Assembly: GCA_937895345.1 (NCBI GenBank)
Contig: CALAWP010000058.1
Span: 1-64,000 of the forward strand
Origin: an uncultured Paenibacillus sp.
GTDB lineage: Bacteria; Bacillota; Bacilli; Paenibacillales; Paenibacillaceae
DNA: 64,000 bases
Reading direction: 5' to 3'
In this document: positions 26,493 through 34,218 of the stretch, piece after piece
Layout of the letters: the number at the start of each line of letters is the position of its first letter
Position numbering within the stretch: the first letter of the stretch is position 1
Notes under the pieces: model-generated
What the model saw: only the letters and a program-made list of their open reading frames with translations
The model's database searches: none
Told to the model about the DNA's origin: nothing
Translations under genes and position numbers: made by a program

Positions 26493-26515
26493 ACGCCTTT
26501 CAATGAAGGAGAGGA

Positions 26516-27397
26516 ATGAGCTTGTATAAGAGCAGACGGCGCTTTGAATGGGTCATGCTGGCCCCCGTCATCTTGTTGCTGATCGGATTAACGCTCTTTC
26601 CTTTTGTCTATACGGTCAACAACAGCTTTACCGATTACTATTATTTAGCTGGCGACAATAAGCAATATGTCGGCTTCGGCAATTATATCAAGCTGCTTCA
26701 GGACGAGCTGTTTCTCCAGTCCGTATGGAATACGACAAAGTTTATGCTCCTGGCCGTTTCGATCGAAACGGCCCTGGGCTTAGGCCTGGCCATGCTGGCA
26801 GACAGCGCGAGAAGGGGCGTTCGTTTGTTAAGAGTGTCGCTGCTTCTCCCGTCTCTGTTGCCGCCGGTAACGGTGGCCTTAATCTGGCAGATGATGCTCA
26901 GCAACCATAACGGCATTGTCAACCATTTGCTCTCCTGGTTCGGCGCCGGACCGTTCAATTTTTTGATGGACGTCAACCTGGCCTTCAACGCAATCTTGTA
27001 TATCGACATCTGGCAATGGACGCCGTTTGCGTTTTTGCTGCTGTACGCGGCGCTTCAGGCGGTCCCGAGGCCGCAATACGAGGCGGCCAAGGTGGACGGA
27101 GCGGGCCGTTGGAAGCTTTTCGTTCATATTACGCTGCCGAATATAATGCCCGGCCTGCTGATGGTTGTCTTGCTCCGAACGATCGATACGTTCCGGCTGT
27201 TTGACAAAGTCAACCTGCTGACCGGAGGGGGGCCGGCCAATTCTACCGCAACCATTACGCAATATATTTACAGGCAAGGCGTCTACAATTTGCAAATCGG
27301 ATACGGGGCGGCGGCCTCGATCGTAATGGTTGCGCTGGTGCTGGCTTTTTCAATCTTTTATATTCGGCGATCGATGGGGGGGGCAAGCCGGCCATGA
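26516..27397 (+). CDS. Sugar ABC transporter permease (MalF type)
   Basis: A 293-residue protein with six membrane helices and the EAA loop PRPQYEAAKVDGAGRWKLFVHITLPNIMPGL. AAGGAGAGG precedes the start. It pairs with the MalG-type permease encoded at 24427. Its stop overlaps the start of the metallo-hydrolase gene by ATGA, a tight coupling of transport and catabolism. Confidence 0.92.
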   Translation: MSLYKSRRRFEWVMLAPVILLLIGLTLFPFVYTVNNSFTDYYYLAGDNKQYVGFGNYIKLLQDELFLQSVWNTTKFMLLAVSIETALGLGLAMLADSARRGVRLLRVSLLLPSLLPPVTVALIWQMMLSNHNGIVNHLLSWFGAGPFNFLMDVNLAFNAILYIDIWQWTPFAFLLLYAALQAVPRPQYEAAKVDGAGRWKLFVHITLPNIMPGLLMVVLLRTIDTFRLFDKVNLLTGGGPANSTATITQYIYRQGVYNLQIGYGAAASIVMVALVLAFSIFYIRRSMGGASRP

Positions 27398-28314
27398 CAT
27401 GCGTCATTGATTTTTTAAATGTAGGTTTTGGAGAAGCGACGGTCATCCGAACGGCGAAGGAAGGACGCCGCTATTGCGTTGTCGTCGACGCGGGAGATGC
27501 CGGTCCGGCCGCCCATTCCCGCAGATGCAGTCTCGAGGCTTACATTCGGGAGCACGCCATTGAGAAGATCGATGCGATGATCTTGACTCATTTTCACAAA
27601 GATCATATCGGCGGAGCGCTCTCCGTTATGGGCCGGGTGCCTATCGGGCAAATTATCGTGCACGTACCGTTGCCGCAGCGGCTGCTGAACGGCGGCGTGA
27701 ACGATCATGCGACGCCTATGCTGTCCTCGCTGTCGCTGTGCGCGGCGATATGGAACCGGGCGAGGGAGCTCGGCATTCCGTTGGTCCGGATCGAAGAGCC
27801 TTGTACGATCGGCGGGCATGGCGTCGAATGCAGGCTGCTGATGCCGGACAAGGGCAAGCTGCTGCAGCTGCAAGCGGAGCTGGACGGTCTGGAGCCGGAC
27901 CGGCTGGCCGCGCAGCGGGATCGGCTGGACCGGATCGACCGAATGCTGAACGATACGGCGCTTGCGGTGTTGATCCGCAGCGAAGGACAACCGGCGGCGC
28001 TGCTTACGTCGGATGTGGGACTTGACTTTTGGAAGCCTTACGAAGCCGAGATCGGTCCTGTTCCTATCGTGCAAGCCCCGCATCATGGCGACGCGAACCG
28101 CATGTCGGGCGATTGGCTTCGCAGACGGTCTCCGCGGTATATCATAGTGAGCGCCGACGATGAAGGAACGTATGGGCTGCCGCATCGCGAAAGGATCGAA
28201 CAAACGGTTCGCGAGCATACGGATGCGGAGCTCATCTATACGGAAGGTCCGCGAACGGCGCACCGCATCATCCGCCTGGATGTGGCGGAATGGAAGCTGA
28301 ATTTGATCAAATAA
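27394..28314 (+). CDS. MBL-fold metallo-hydrolase (ComEC/Rec2-like beta-lactamase fold)
   Basis: This 306-residue cytoplasmic protein has the motif ILTHFHKDHIGG (HxHxDH). The N-terminal FLNVGFGEATVIRT replaces the usual DVGxGDa, LLTSDVGLD is a later Asp motif, and APHHGD holds the final His. These are the metal ligands of the ComEC-type MBL domain without its membrane part. The substrate cannot be deduced; phosphodiester or cyclic phosphate cleavage would fit the neighbouring phosphatase (inference). It is co-transcribed between the transporter and the phosphatase. Confidence 0.85.
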   Translation: MTCVIDFLNVGFGEATVIRTAKEGRRYCVVVDAGDAGPAAHSRRCSLEAYIREHAIEKIDAMILTHFHKDHIGGALSVMGRVPIGQIIVHVPLPQRLLNGGVNDHATPMLSSLSLCAAIWNRARELGIPLVRIEEPCTIGGHGVECRLLMPDKGKLLQLQAELDGLEPDRLAAQRDRLDRIDRMLNDTALAVLIRSEGQPAALLTSDVGLDFWKPYEAEIGPVPIVQAPHHGDANRMSGDWLRRRSPRYIIVSADDEGTYGLPHRERIEQTVREHTDAELIYTEGPRTAHRIIRLDVAEWKLNLIK

Positions 28315-28328
28315 GGAATTGGGATAAT

Positions 28329-29108
28329 ATGAACTTCGAAGACGTTATGCACGACATGGAGGAGTGGGCGGAGCAAGCGGCCGCCTGCCTGCAAAACGCG
28401 ACTCGGCATCGGCTTTTTCAAGTGAGGACGAAGGCGGCCGATACGGATTTTGTCACCGATGCGGATCTCCAATCGGAGGAAATTATAATCGGCGGCATTA
28501 GAGCCAAATATCCGCATCATAGTATACTGACGGAGGAACGCGGACTAATCGGCAGGAACAGCGAATACCGCTGGGTCATCGATCCGATCGACGGGACGAC
28601 GAACTTTATCCACGGCTTTCCGATGTTCTCGATCTCCATTGCAATGCAGCATAAGGGAGTTGCGGTTGCCGGATTGGTCTATTCGCCGGCACTCGGCATG
28701 AAATTTACGGCCGTCCGTCATCGGGGCGCCTATTTAAACGGCAACCGCATTCGGGTGTCGCAAACGAACGAATTGGAGAGCTGTCTGCTTGCCACGGGAT
28801 TTCCGAACGATCGCCGCCGGCGAGCGTTCCATCTTGCGTACTTCAACCAGATGACCGGCAGGGTGTCGGGCATCCGGCGGACCGGCAGCGCCGCATTGGA
28901 TTTATGCTTTGTCGCGGCGTCGTTTTTGGACGGGTATTGGGAGTTCGATCTGAACGATTGGGATATATGCGCGGGCGCTTTGATTGCCGAAGAAGCGGGA
29001 GGTCAGGTGCGGAGGGTGGACGTTGACCGCCATTCCTTGCTCCTCTGCGGCAACCCGCGGATCATGGACGCGCTGCAGGACGGCTTGTTAAGCACGCCGC
29101 CATTTTAA
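28329..29108 (+). CDS. Inositol monophosphatase-family enzyme
   Basis: A 259-residue Mg2+-dependent phosphatase with all family motifs: the Glu in ILTEERG, DPIDGTTNFIHGFP (metal binding) and DWDICAGALIAEEAGG. Members hydrolyse inositol phosphate, fructose 1,6-bisphosphate, PAP or related compounds. Within a sugar-uptake operon a sugar- or polyol-phosphate is likely. The start at 28329 (GGGATAAT upstream) is preferred over an in-frame ATG overlapping the previous gene. Confidence 0.9.
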   Translation: MNFEDVMHDMEEWAEQAAACLQNATRHRLFQVRTKAADTDFVTDADLQSEEIIIGGIRAKYPHHSILTEERGLIGRNSEYRWVIDPIDGTTNFIHGFPMFSISIAMQHKGVAVAGLVYSPALGMKFTAVRHRGAYLNGNRIRVSQTNELESCLLATGFPNDRRRRAFHLAYFNQMTGRVSGIRRTGSAALDLCFVAASFLDGYWEFDLNDWDICAGALIAEEAGGQVRRVDVDRHSLLLCGNPRIMDALQDGLLSTPPF

Positions 29109-29127
29109 CGGAACGGGGTTAATCGGA

Positions 29128-29847
29128 TTGATCAGTTACCACAACATTAAGCGGGAAATCGAAAAGATGATCGACAACAGACTGTGGAAGGTAGGCCAAA
29201 GACTGCCTTCGGAATATGAACTGGCGAAATACTTCGGCGTCAGCAGGGAGACGCTTCGGGCGGCCGTCAAGCTGCTGGAGCAGGAAGGCAAGCTGCTGGT
29301 CAAGCATGGAGTGGGCACCTTTGTCATCAAGCCGCTTCCGGTTATCCCGAGCCGTCTGGAATTTCTTCAAAGCATCGGCACGATGATCAAGCTCGCCGGG
29401 CTGAAGGAAGAGGAGAACAAAGAGATGATCGGGGAGGTGACCTGCAGCCGGGAATGGGCATCGGCGCTGAACATCGAGGAGGGCTCCCGCGTGGTGAAGC
29501 TGGAGCGAATTCGGTATGCGGATGGCGAAGCGGTCGCTTATTCCATTAATATTATGCCGAAGGATTTGGTGGGGGACGCGTTCGAGCGGGCCGATCTGTC
29601 CGGTTCCCTGTTCGGCTTTCTCGAGGAGAAATGCAAGATTCAGATTGCCAGGGCCGATACCGAGCTGCTCGTTCCGCTCAAGAAGGACAAGTATGTGCAG
29701 CGGCTGCAGATCGACAAGGATGAAGAAACGCCCGTTATTCTAATGAAGCAGCTCCACTATGACGAGCAAAATAAAGAGGTGTTGTATTCCTTCGATTATT
29801 TGAGAAACGACATCTTTCATTTCTGGATCCGAAGGGAACGGAAGTGA
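29128..29847 (+). CDS. GntR-family regulator, HutC subfamily (UTRA domain)
   Basis: A 239-residue protein. Residues 1-70 are the GntR winged helix (LPSEYELAKYFGVSRETLRAAVKLLEQEGKLLVKHGVGTFV). Residues about 95-235 are a UTRA effector domain ending SFDYLRNDIFHFWIRRERK. It begins at TTG. It closes the ABC operon and is the natural candidate to bind the GTATAGAC-GTCTAGAC operator before the first gene, with the transported compound or its phosphate as inducer. Confidence 0.9.
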   Translation: MISYHNIKREIEKMIDNRLWKVGQRLPSEYELAKYFGVSRETLRAAVKLLEQEGKLLVKHGVGTFVIKPLPVIPSRLEFLQSIGTMIKLAGLKEEENKEMIGEVTCSREWASALNIEEGSRVVKLERIRYADGEAVAYSINIMPKDLVGDAFERADLSGSLFGFLEEKCKIQIARADTELLVPLKKDKYVQRLQIDKDEETPVILMKQLHYDEQNKEVLYSFDYLRNDIFHFWIRRERK

Positions 29848-29861
29848 GTGACAAGCCGGTT

Positions 29862-30497
29862 TTATCCGGCTTGTCCTCTGCGCATCCGGATGACAATCTC
29901 GGGTATAAGCAGCAGCACTGCCAGCGAACCGTACACGCCGATCGTATAGCTGCCCGCGTAATCGAAGCCGAATCCGCGGTGCGCCAGCGCAGTAATGAGA
30001 TGGATCGCCATGTTCGTGAAGCAAAAGGCGTAGCTGCGGATCATCCAGTTCCGGTGCCGGTCGATCCGTTTCTTTTTGATATGGACAAACGCCATGATTG
30101 TAATAAAAGGCCAAATGAGATTGATGAAATTGAATCCCATGCTGCTCATTTTGCCCCCGGTGGCGTATGGCGCCATGTAGCCCGAAGTCAGCACGACGGC
30201 CAGGACGGAAAATAAATAAACGTAGCCGTTGATGCGGTGAAGCTTGCGGCCCCGTTCGAAGAGACGGCGCGAAAAGTTGAGCAGTCCCGCCGCCATGGCA
30301 ATGCAGGCAAACGCGACATGCACGTACATGACGTTGAGCCAGACCGGGAGATGGAGCTCGCGCTTAAGCCCGGTTTTATAGCTTATAAATTGTTCGGCTT
30401 CCGGGTCGATCACGTAATTTTTGATTAAGGCATACAGGATAAAAACGACGGTGACGCAGGCCAACAGCCCGTACCCGGATTTCAATCGTTTCATCAT
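29862..30497 (-). CDS. DUF2306-like membrane protein
   Basis: A 211-residue protein with about seven membrane helices and the pattern LNVMYVHVAFACIAMAAGLLNFSRRL...RGRKLHRINGYVYLFSVL...RHRNWMIRSYAFCF. The conserved His residues and HRxxG/HRxWM motifs resemble the DUF2306 family, perhaps haem- or redox-linked, of unknown function. GGAGGG precedes the start at 30497. It is convergent with the GntR gene, 14 bp away. Confidence 0.8.
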   Translation of the reverse strand: MMKRLKSGYGLLACVTVVFILYALIKNYVIDPEAEQFISYKTGLKRELHLPVWLNVMYVHVAFACIAMAAGLLNFSRRLFERGRKLHRINGYVYLFSVLAVVLTSGYMAPYATGGKMSSMGFNFINLIWPFITIMAFVHIKKKRIDRHRNWMIRSYAFCFTNMAIHLITALAHRGFGFDYAGSYTIGVYGSLAVLLLIPEIVIRMRRGQAG

Positions 30498-30536
30498 AAG
30501 CAGTTTTTCCCTCCATTTATGCTGCAATATCCCGGG

Positions 30537-31574
30537 TTAACGCACCCGTCGGCCCGTCACTTTGGAGGCCGGCAGCATGCCGGCTTTGGCCGTGCCGGTC
30601 ATAACATCCCCTTCGACGGTCACTTCGAATTTCAGGTTCAGCCGCATCGGCTTCGTTACCCGCAGCGACCAGCACAGGCTGCGGCCCCGAAGCTCGGGAT
30701 CGAGCAAAGGAACGGTCTCTTCCCCCTGCGTTGCCGAACCTTGAATGGTTCCGCCTTTGACGGCGATCGACAGCTTCGCCTGCAGCTTCCCGACCGGCGT
30801 CGCTATAATCGCCTCCCACCCGCCGTCGAAGACGGACGGATGGAAGCCTTCCGGTTGCGGGGCAACGGGCGTTGCCAACGTTTTGTTCTTCGCGTCTCCC
30901 GGGTGCTCATCCGTCGCTGCTTGATGAACTAGAGGCGCCATGCCGCGTTTCCGCCAAACCGTTCCCCGGCGTTCATACTCGAACAGCTGCTCGACCGCAT
31001 GCGCGATGCGGGGACCAAACTCGCGCTCCACCAGGTAAAGCGCGACATCGAGTCCCGAAGTGACGCCGCCGCCGGTGACCAGACTGCCGTCATCCACCAC
31101 GCGGGCCGCGACGGGCACCGCTCCGGCCGCCTCAAGCGCATGCATGCCCAGTCGATGCGTAACCGCCGGCCTGCCTTCCAGCATCCCGCCCATGGCGAGC
31201 AGCAGAGAGCCGCCGCATACCGTGGCGATGACCGTGTCCGTTCGTTCGAAAGCTTGGCGCATCAGGCCGGTCAGCGGCGTAATGAGGGTCCGTCCGAGAA
31301 TGGCGGGAACCGTGCCGGGCCCTTCCCCCTCGATTCTGCCGGAAGCGCCGGGCACGAGGATGATGCCGCCGCGCTCCGGGTCCAGCCGCCCGGTCGCCTC
31401 GAGCTTCAATCCGTTCGTGCCGCTGACGACGGAACGGGGCCCTTCGGCCGTCACCAGCTCCACGCTCAGCGCGTCGTCGCCGGCGAAAAGGGCAGCGGCG
31501 CCAAACACTTCGTAAGGCGCGACCGCATCCATCGGGTCAAACCCGTCAAACAACACAACCTGTATATTCAGCAT
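30537..31574 (-). CDS. DJ-1/PfpI-family protein with a C-terminal beta domain
   Basis: This 345-residue protein starts at ATG 31574 behind GGAGGGCGG. Residues 1-190 form a DJ-1/PfpI (class I glutamine-amidotransferase-like) domain with the nucleophile-elbow sequence ATVCGGSLLLAMGGML and THRLGMHALE. These are features shared with AraC-like GATase1 regulators and isonitrile hydratases. No helix-turn-helix follows. Instead residues about 245-345 form a separate beta-rich domain (GWEAIIATPVGKLQAKLSIAVKGGTIQGSATQGEETVPLLDPELRGRSL...), a lipocalin-like repeat pattern. The fusion is uncommon. Enzymatic or chaperone roles are both possible. Confidence 0.75.
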   Translation of the reverse strand: MLNIQVVLFDGFDPMDAVAPYEVFGAAALFAGDDALSVELVTAEGPRSVVSGTNGLKLEATGRLDPERGGIILVPGASGRIEGEGPGTVPAILGRTLITPLTGLMRQAFERTDTVIATVCGGSLLLAMGGMLEGRPAVTHRLGMHALEAAGAVPVAARVVDDGSLVTGGGVTSGLDVALYLVEREFGPRIAHAVEQLFEYERRGTVWRKRGMAPLVHQAATDEHPGDAKNKTLATPVAPQPEGFHPSVFDGGWEAIIATPVGKLQAKLSIAVKGGTIQGSATQGEETVPLLDPELRGRSLCWSLRVTKPMRLNLKFEVTVEGDVMTGTAKAGMLPASKVTGRRVR

Positions 31575-31791
31575 CCATCCGCCCTCCAAGTTAAGGAATG
31601 AATCCATCATAGCCTGCAAATCTCTCGAACGAAGGGGCCAAAAAGTCACGAAACGATAAACTTTTGATCACAAAACAAGGGCTGCCGTACGCTTCTCCGA
31701 AAGAAGTGATAAACTATAGTGAAAACCGGAAACCGCGCGAACGGCAATGGGGCGGGGATCGATGATTTGAGGAGACAAAGGCGGGATCTTG

Positions 31792-32484
31792 ATGACGGCA
31801 ATCCATACAATACTGGTCGTGGACGATGACCTCAGCATCGTCGAGCTGCTGCGGGACTTTTTGGAAAATGACCGGTTTCATGTTTTAACGGCCGGCAGCG
31901 CGGAGGAGGCGTGGAGCTTGTTCCGGCAGCATGCCGTCCATGGCATGATTGTGGACATTATGATGCCGGGGCAGGACGGGTTCGAGCTGTGCCGCCGGAT
32001 TCGGGCGGAAAGCGACGTGCCGATTCTGTTTCTGAGCGCGCGCAGCGGCGATATAGACAAGATCCGGGGGCTGACGCTCGGCGGCGACGATTATATCGTC
32101 AAATCCGCGTCCCCCGGCGAGATCGTGGCCCGCGTAAAAGCCGTATTGCGGCGTTCCGCCGCCGGGACGGCGGGCAGAAGAACGGTGCTCGATTACGGGA
32201 GCCTCAAGCTGGATCTGTCCGCCCGGGTCGTAGAAGCGGGAGGGCAGACGGTCATGCTTACCCCGAAGGAATACGAGCTGCTGCGGTTGTTCGCCGAGCA
32301 TCCGAGACAGGTGTTTACGTACGAACAGCTGCTGGACAAGTTTTGGGACGGGGTGGGAGACAAGCATACGGTCCGCGTCCATATGAGCCGGCTGCGCGAG
32401 AAGATTGAAGCGGATCCGAATGAGCCGCAATATTTGGTCAACGTATGGGGCGTCGGATACCGCTTCGAGGGAGGCCCGGCATGA
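31792..32484 (+). CDS. OmpR-family response regulator
   Basis: A 230-residue regulator. The receiver domain has DDD near the start and the phosphoacceptor in GMIVDIMMPG (about residue 53), with a conserved Lys in IVKSAS. The winged-helix domain contains LTPKEYELLRLFAEHPRQVFTYEQLLDKFWD and VRVHMSRLREKIE. The stop overlaps the start of the sensor kinase gene (ATGA at 32481), so the two are coupled. Confidence 0.92.
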   Translation: MTAIHTILVVDDDLSIVELLRDFLENDRFHVLTAGSAEEAWSLFRQHAVHGMIVDIMMPGQDGFELCRRIRAESDVPILFLSARSGDIDKIRGLTLGGDDYIVKSASPGEIVARVKAVLRRSAAGTAGRRTVLDYGSLKLDLSARVVEAGGQTVMLTPKEYELLRLFAEHPRQVFTYEQLLDKFWDGVGDKHTVRVHMSRLREKIEADPNEPQYLVNVWGVGYRFEGGPA

Positions 32485-33701
32485 CAACGATGCGCATTCG
32501 CACGTTTACGGTGCTGTGTCTGGTTCTTCTCCTGTTCTTGCCGTGGACTTTTTTTGTTGCCGCCCACTATGCGGTTACGCAGTCGTTCAGCTTTGAAACG
32601 AGCCACTCGCAAAAGGAACGGCTGCAAGCCCATCTGAACGAGACGATCCGCCTGATCGAATCGGATCCGGCATGGTCGGACCCGGCCTGGCAGCAGCAAT
32701 TGCGCGATCGATTGCGGCAGGCGAAGGCGGATATGGACATGCGAACGGCGGCGGACTCCAATGCGGTGCAGGTAGCTGCGGCGTTCGCCGGGGTATTGCT
32801 CGCTTTTGCCATCGCAGCCTTCGGGATGAGAAGGTTTCTGCTGACGCCCCTGGAGCGGATGAGCCTTGCCGCAAGGCAAATCGCCGGCGGAGATTGGGAG
32901 GTGCGGATTCCCGCGTCCCGAATCGCGGAAATCGCCGAGGTGCGCGAAGGGTTCGACGTCATGGTCAAGGGGCTTCGGCAATCGTACCGGAAGCAAGCGG
33001 AATTGGAGGAGGAACGGCGCTTTGTTATTGCGGCGGTCGCGCACGATTTGCGAACGCCCCTGTTCGCCCTGCGCGGTTATTTGGACGGCCTGATTCAAGG
33101 CATCGCGCAAACTCCGGAGAAAGCCGCTCAATATTTGGCGGTATGCAAGGAAAAATCGGAGCAGCTGGACCGGCTCGTCGAGGACCTGTTTACGTTCACG
33201 AAGATGGACTATATGGAAAACAAACTTGAGCGTGAAAAGATCGATTTCGGCCTGATGATGAGGAAATCGATAGACAGCTTGAGTCCGTCGGCCCGGCGCA
33301 AAAATATTACGATCTCGAACGATGTCCTGGACGGGTGTTTCGCAGGCGGGGATGCGCATCTGTTGGAGCGCGCCATAAGCAATCTGCTGGACAATGCGGT
33401 CAGGCATACGCCTGTTCACGGCGAAATTATCGTTCGCTGCTATAAGGAAGGCGGCCAAGTAAAGTTTTCGGTGCGCGACACGGGGCCGGGCTTCTTGCCG
33501 GAGGAGCTGCAGCGCGTGTTCGAGCCCTTATATCGCGGAGAGGCATCCCGCAATCGTTCGACCGGCGGCAGCGGCTTGGGATTGACGATTGCGCGAAAAA
33601 TCGTCAGGCGCCATGGAGGGGAGCTGAAGGCGGGCAACCATCCGGAGGGCGGCGCCCTGCTGACGGGCTGGCTTCCTGAGGCAGGTCCGGAACAGTGTTA
33701 G
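32481..33701 (+). CDS. HAMP-domain sensor histidine kinase
   Basis: A 406-residue kinase with two membrane helices (about residues 8-30 and 95-118) around a short extracellular loop of about 65 residues, a HAMP linker, HisKA with AAVAHDLRTPLFALRGYLDG (phospho-His), and HATPase with NLLDNAVRHTP, DTGPGF and GGSGLGLTIARKIVRRHGG. The small sensor loop suggests sensing within or near the membrane, as in bacitracin-like stress systems (inference). It forms a pair with the preceding regulator gene. Confidence 0.92.
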   Translation: MTTMRIRTFTVLCLVLLLFLPWTFFVAAHYAVTQSFSFETSHSQKERLQAHLNETIRLIESDPAWSDPAWQQQLRDRLRQAKADMDMRTAADSNAVQVAAAFAGVLLAFAIAAFGMRRFLLTPLERMSLAARQIAGGDWEVRIPASRIAEIAEVREGFDVMVKGLRQSYRKQAELEEERRFVIAAVAHDLRTPLFALRGYLDGLIQGIAQTPEKAAQYLAVCKEKSEQLDRLVEDLFTFTKMDYMENKLEREKIDFGLMMRKSIDSLSPSARRKNITISNDVLDGCFAGGDAHLLERAISNLLDNAVRHTPVHGEIIVRCYKEGGQVKFSVRDTGPGFLPEELQRVFEPLYRGEASRNRSTGGSGLGLTIARKIVRRHGGELKAGNHPEGGALLTGWLPEAGPEQC

Positions 33702-33728
33702 TCATCTTGGCAAACCAGCATTTTGGGC

Positions 33729-33907
33729 GATATATCGTTCATCTCCATGGATTAGATCATGCTGCAGCATTGATTTGAACGACATATCGTTCATCTCCAT
33801 GGATTTGACCATGCTGCGGCATGATTTGAACGACATATCGTTCATCTCCATGGATTAGATCATGCTGCAGCATTGATTTGAACGACATATCGTTCATCTC
33901 CATGATT
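33729..33907. repeat. 52-bp tandem repeat, about 3.4 copies
   Basis: Units 33729-33780, 33781-33831 and 33832-33883, plus a partial one from 33884, are nearly identical. Each carries ATATCGTTCATCTCCATGG, then the perfect palindrome ATGCTGCAGCAT (ATGCTGCGGCAT in unit 2), then TGATTTGAAC. TCCATGGA is a second palindrome in the unit. The units are contiguous, with no spacers. The function is unknown. Confidence 0.9.
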
Positions 33908-34140
33908 CGGCGATTCTACAGCGTTGACGTAGATGATTATTCGACCAAGTTGATGGTTCACCGGTAGCTTCCAGCATAGCCAGTTCGGTTAAAGTTGCAG
34001 TTGGGAAAATAACCCAATTTAATTATGAGAGACGAACCTTTACGAGAGACGAACTAACGGCCTTATTTACTTGCGGAACTGAAGGGACGAACGTGCGACC
34101 TTATTTATTTCGAAGAGGCTGGGAAGCGTAGAGTCAGTTT
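33908..34140. other. Non-coding stretch after the tandem repeat
   Basis: No gene is supported. It contains two copies of GAGAGACGAAC (about 34026 and 34043) and two related GACCTTATTTATTT/GGCCTTATTTACTT segments, so it may be a more diverged repeat region. Confidence 0.4.
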
Positions 34141-34155
34141 ATGTCAGTCTGGCCA

Positions 34156-34194
34156 AAAAGCTCGCCCGATGCGATTGGCATCGGACGAGCTTTT
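34156..34194. terminator. Terminator of the GH2 gene (bidirectional)
   Basis: AAAAGCTCG...CCGATGC-GATTG-GCATCGG...CGAGCTTTT; a strong stem with A/T runs on both sides, 25 bp after the GH2 stop codon. Confidence 0.85.
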
Positions 34195-34218
34195 GAATTT
34201 CGTATGAAACGTCTTCCG

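Noticed and set aside
33729..33907. Tandem repeats as a CRISPR array
   Set aside because: The 52-bp units are contiguous and no variable spacers are present.
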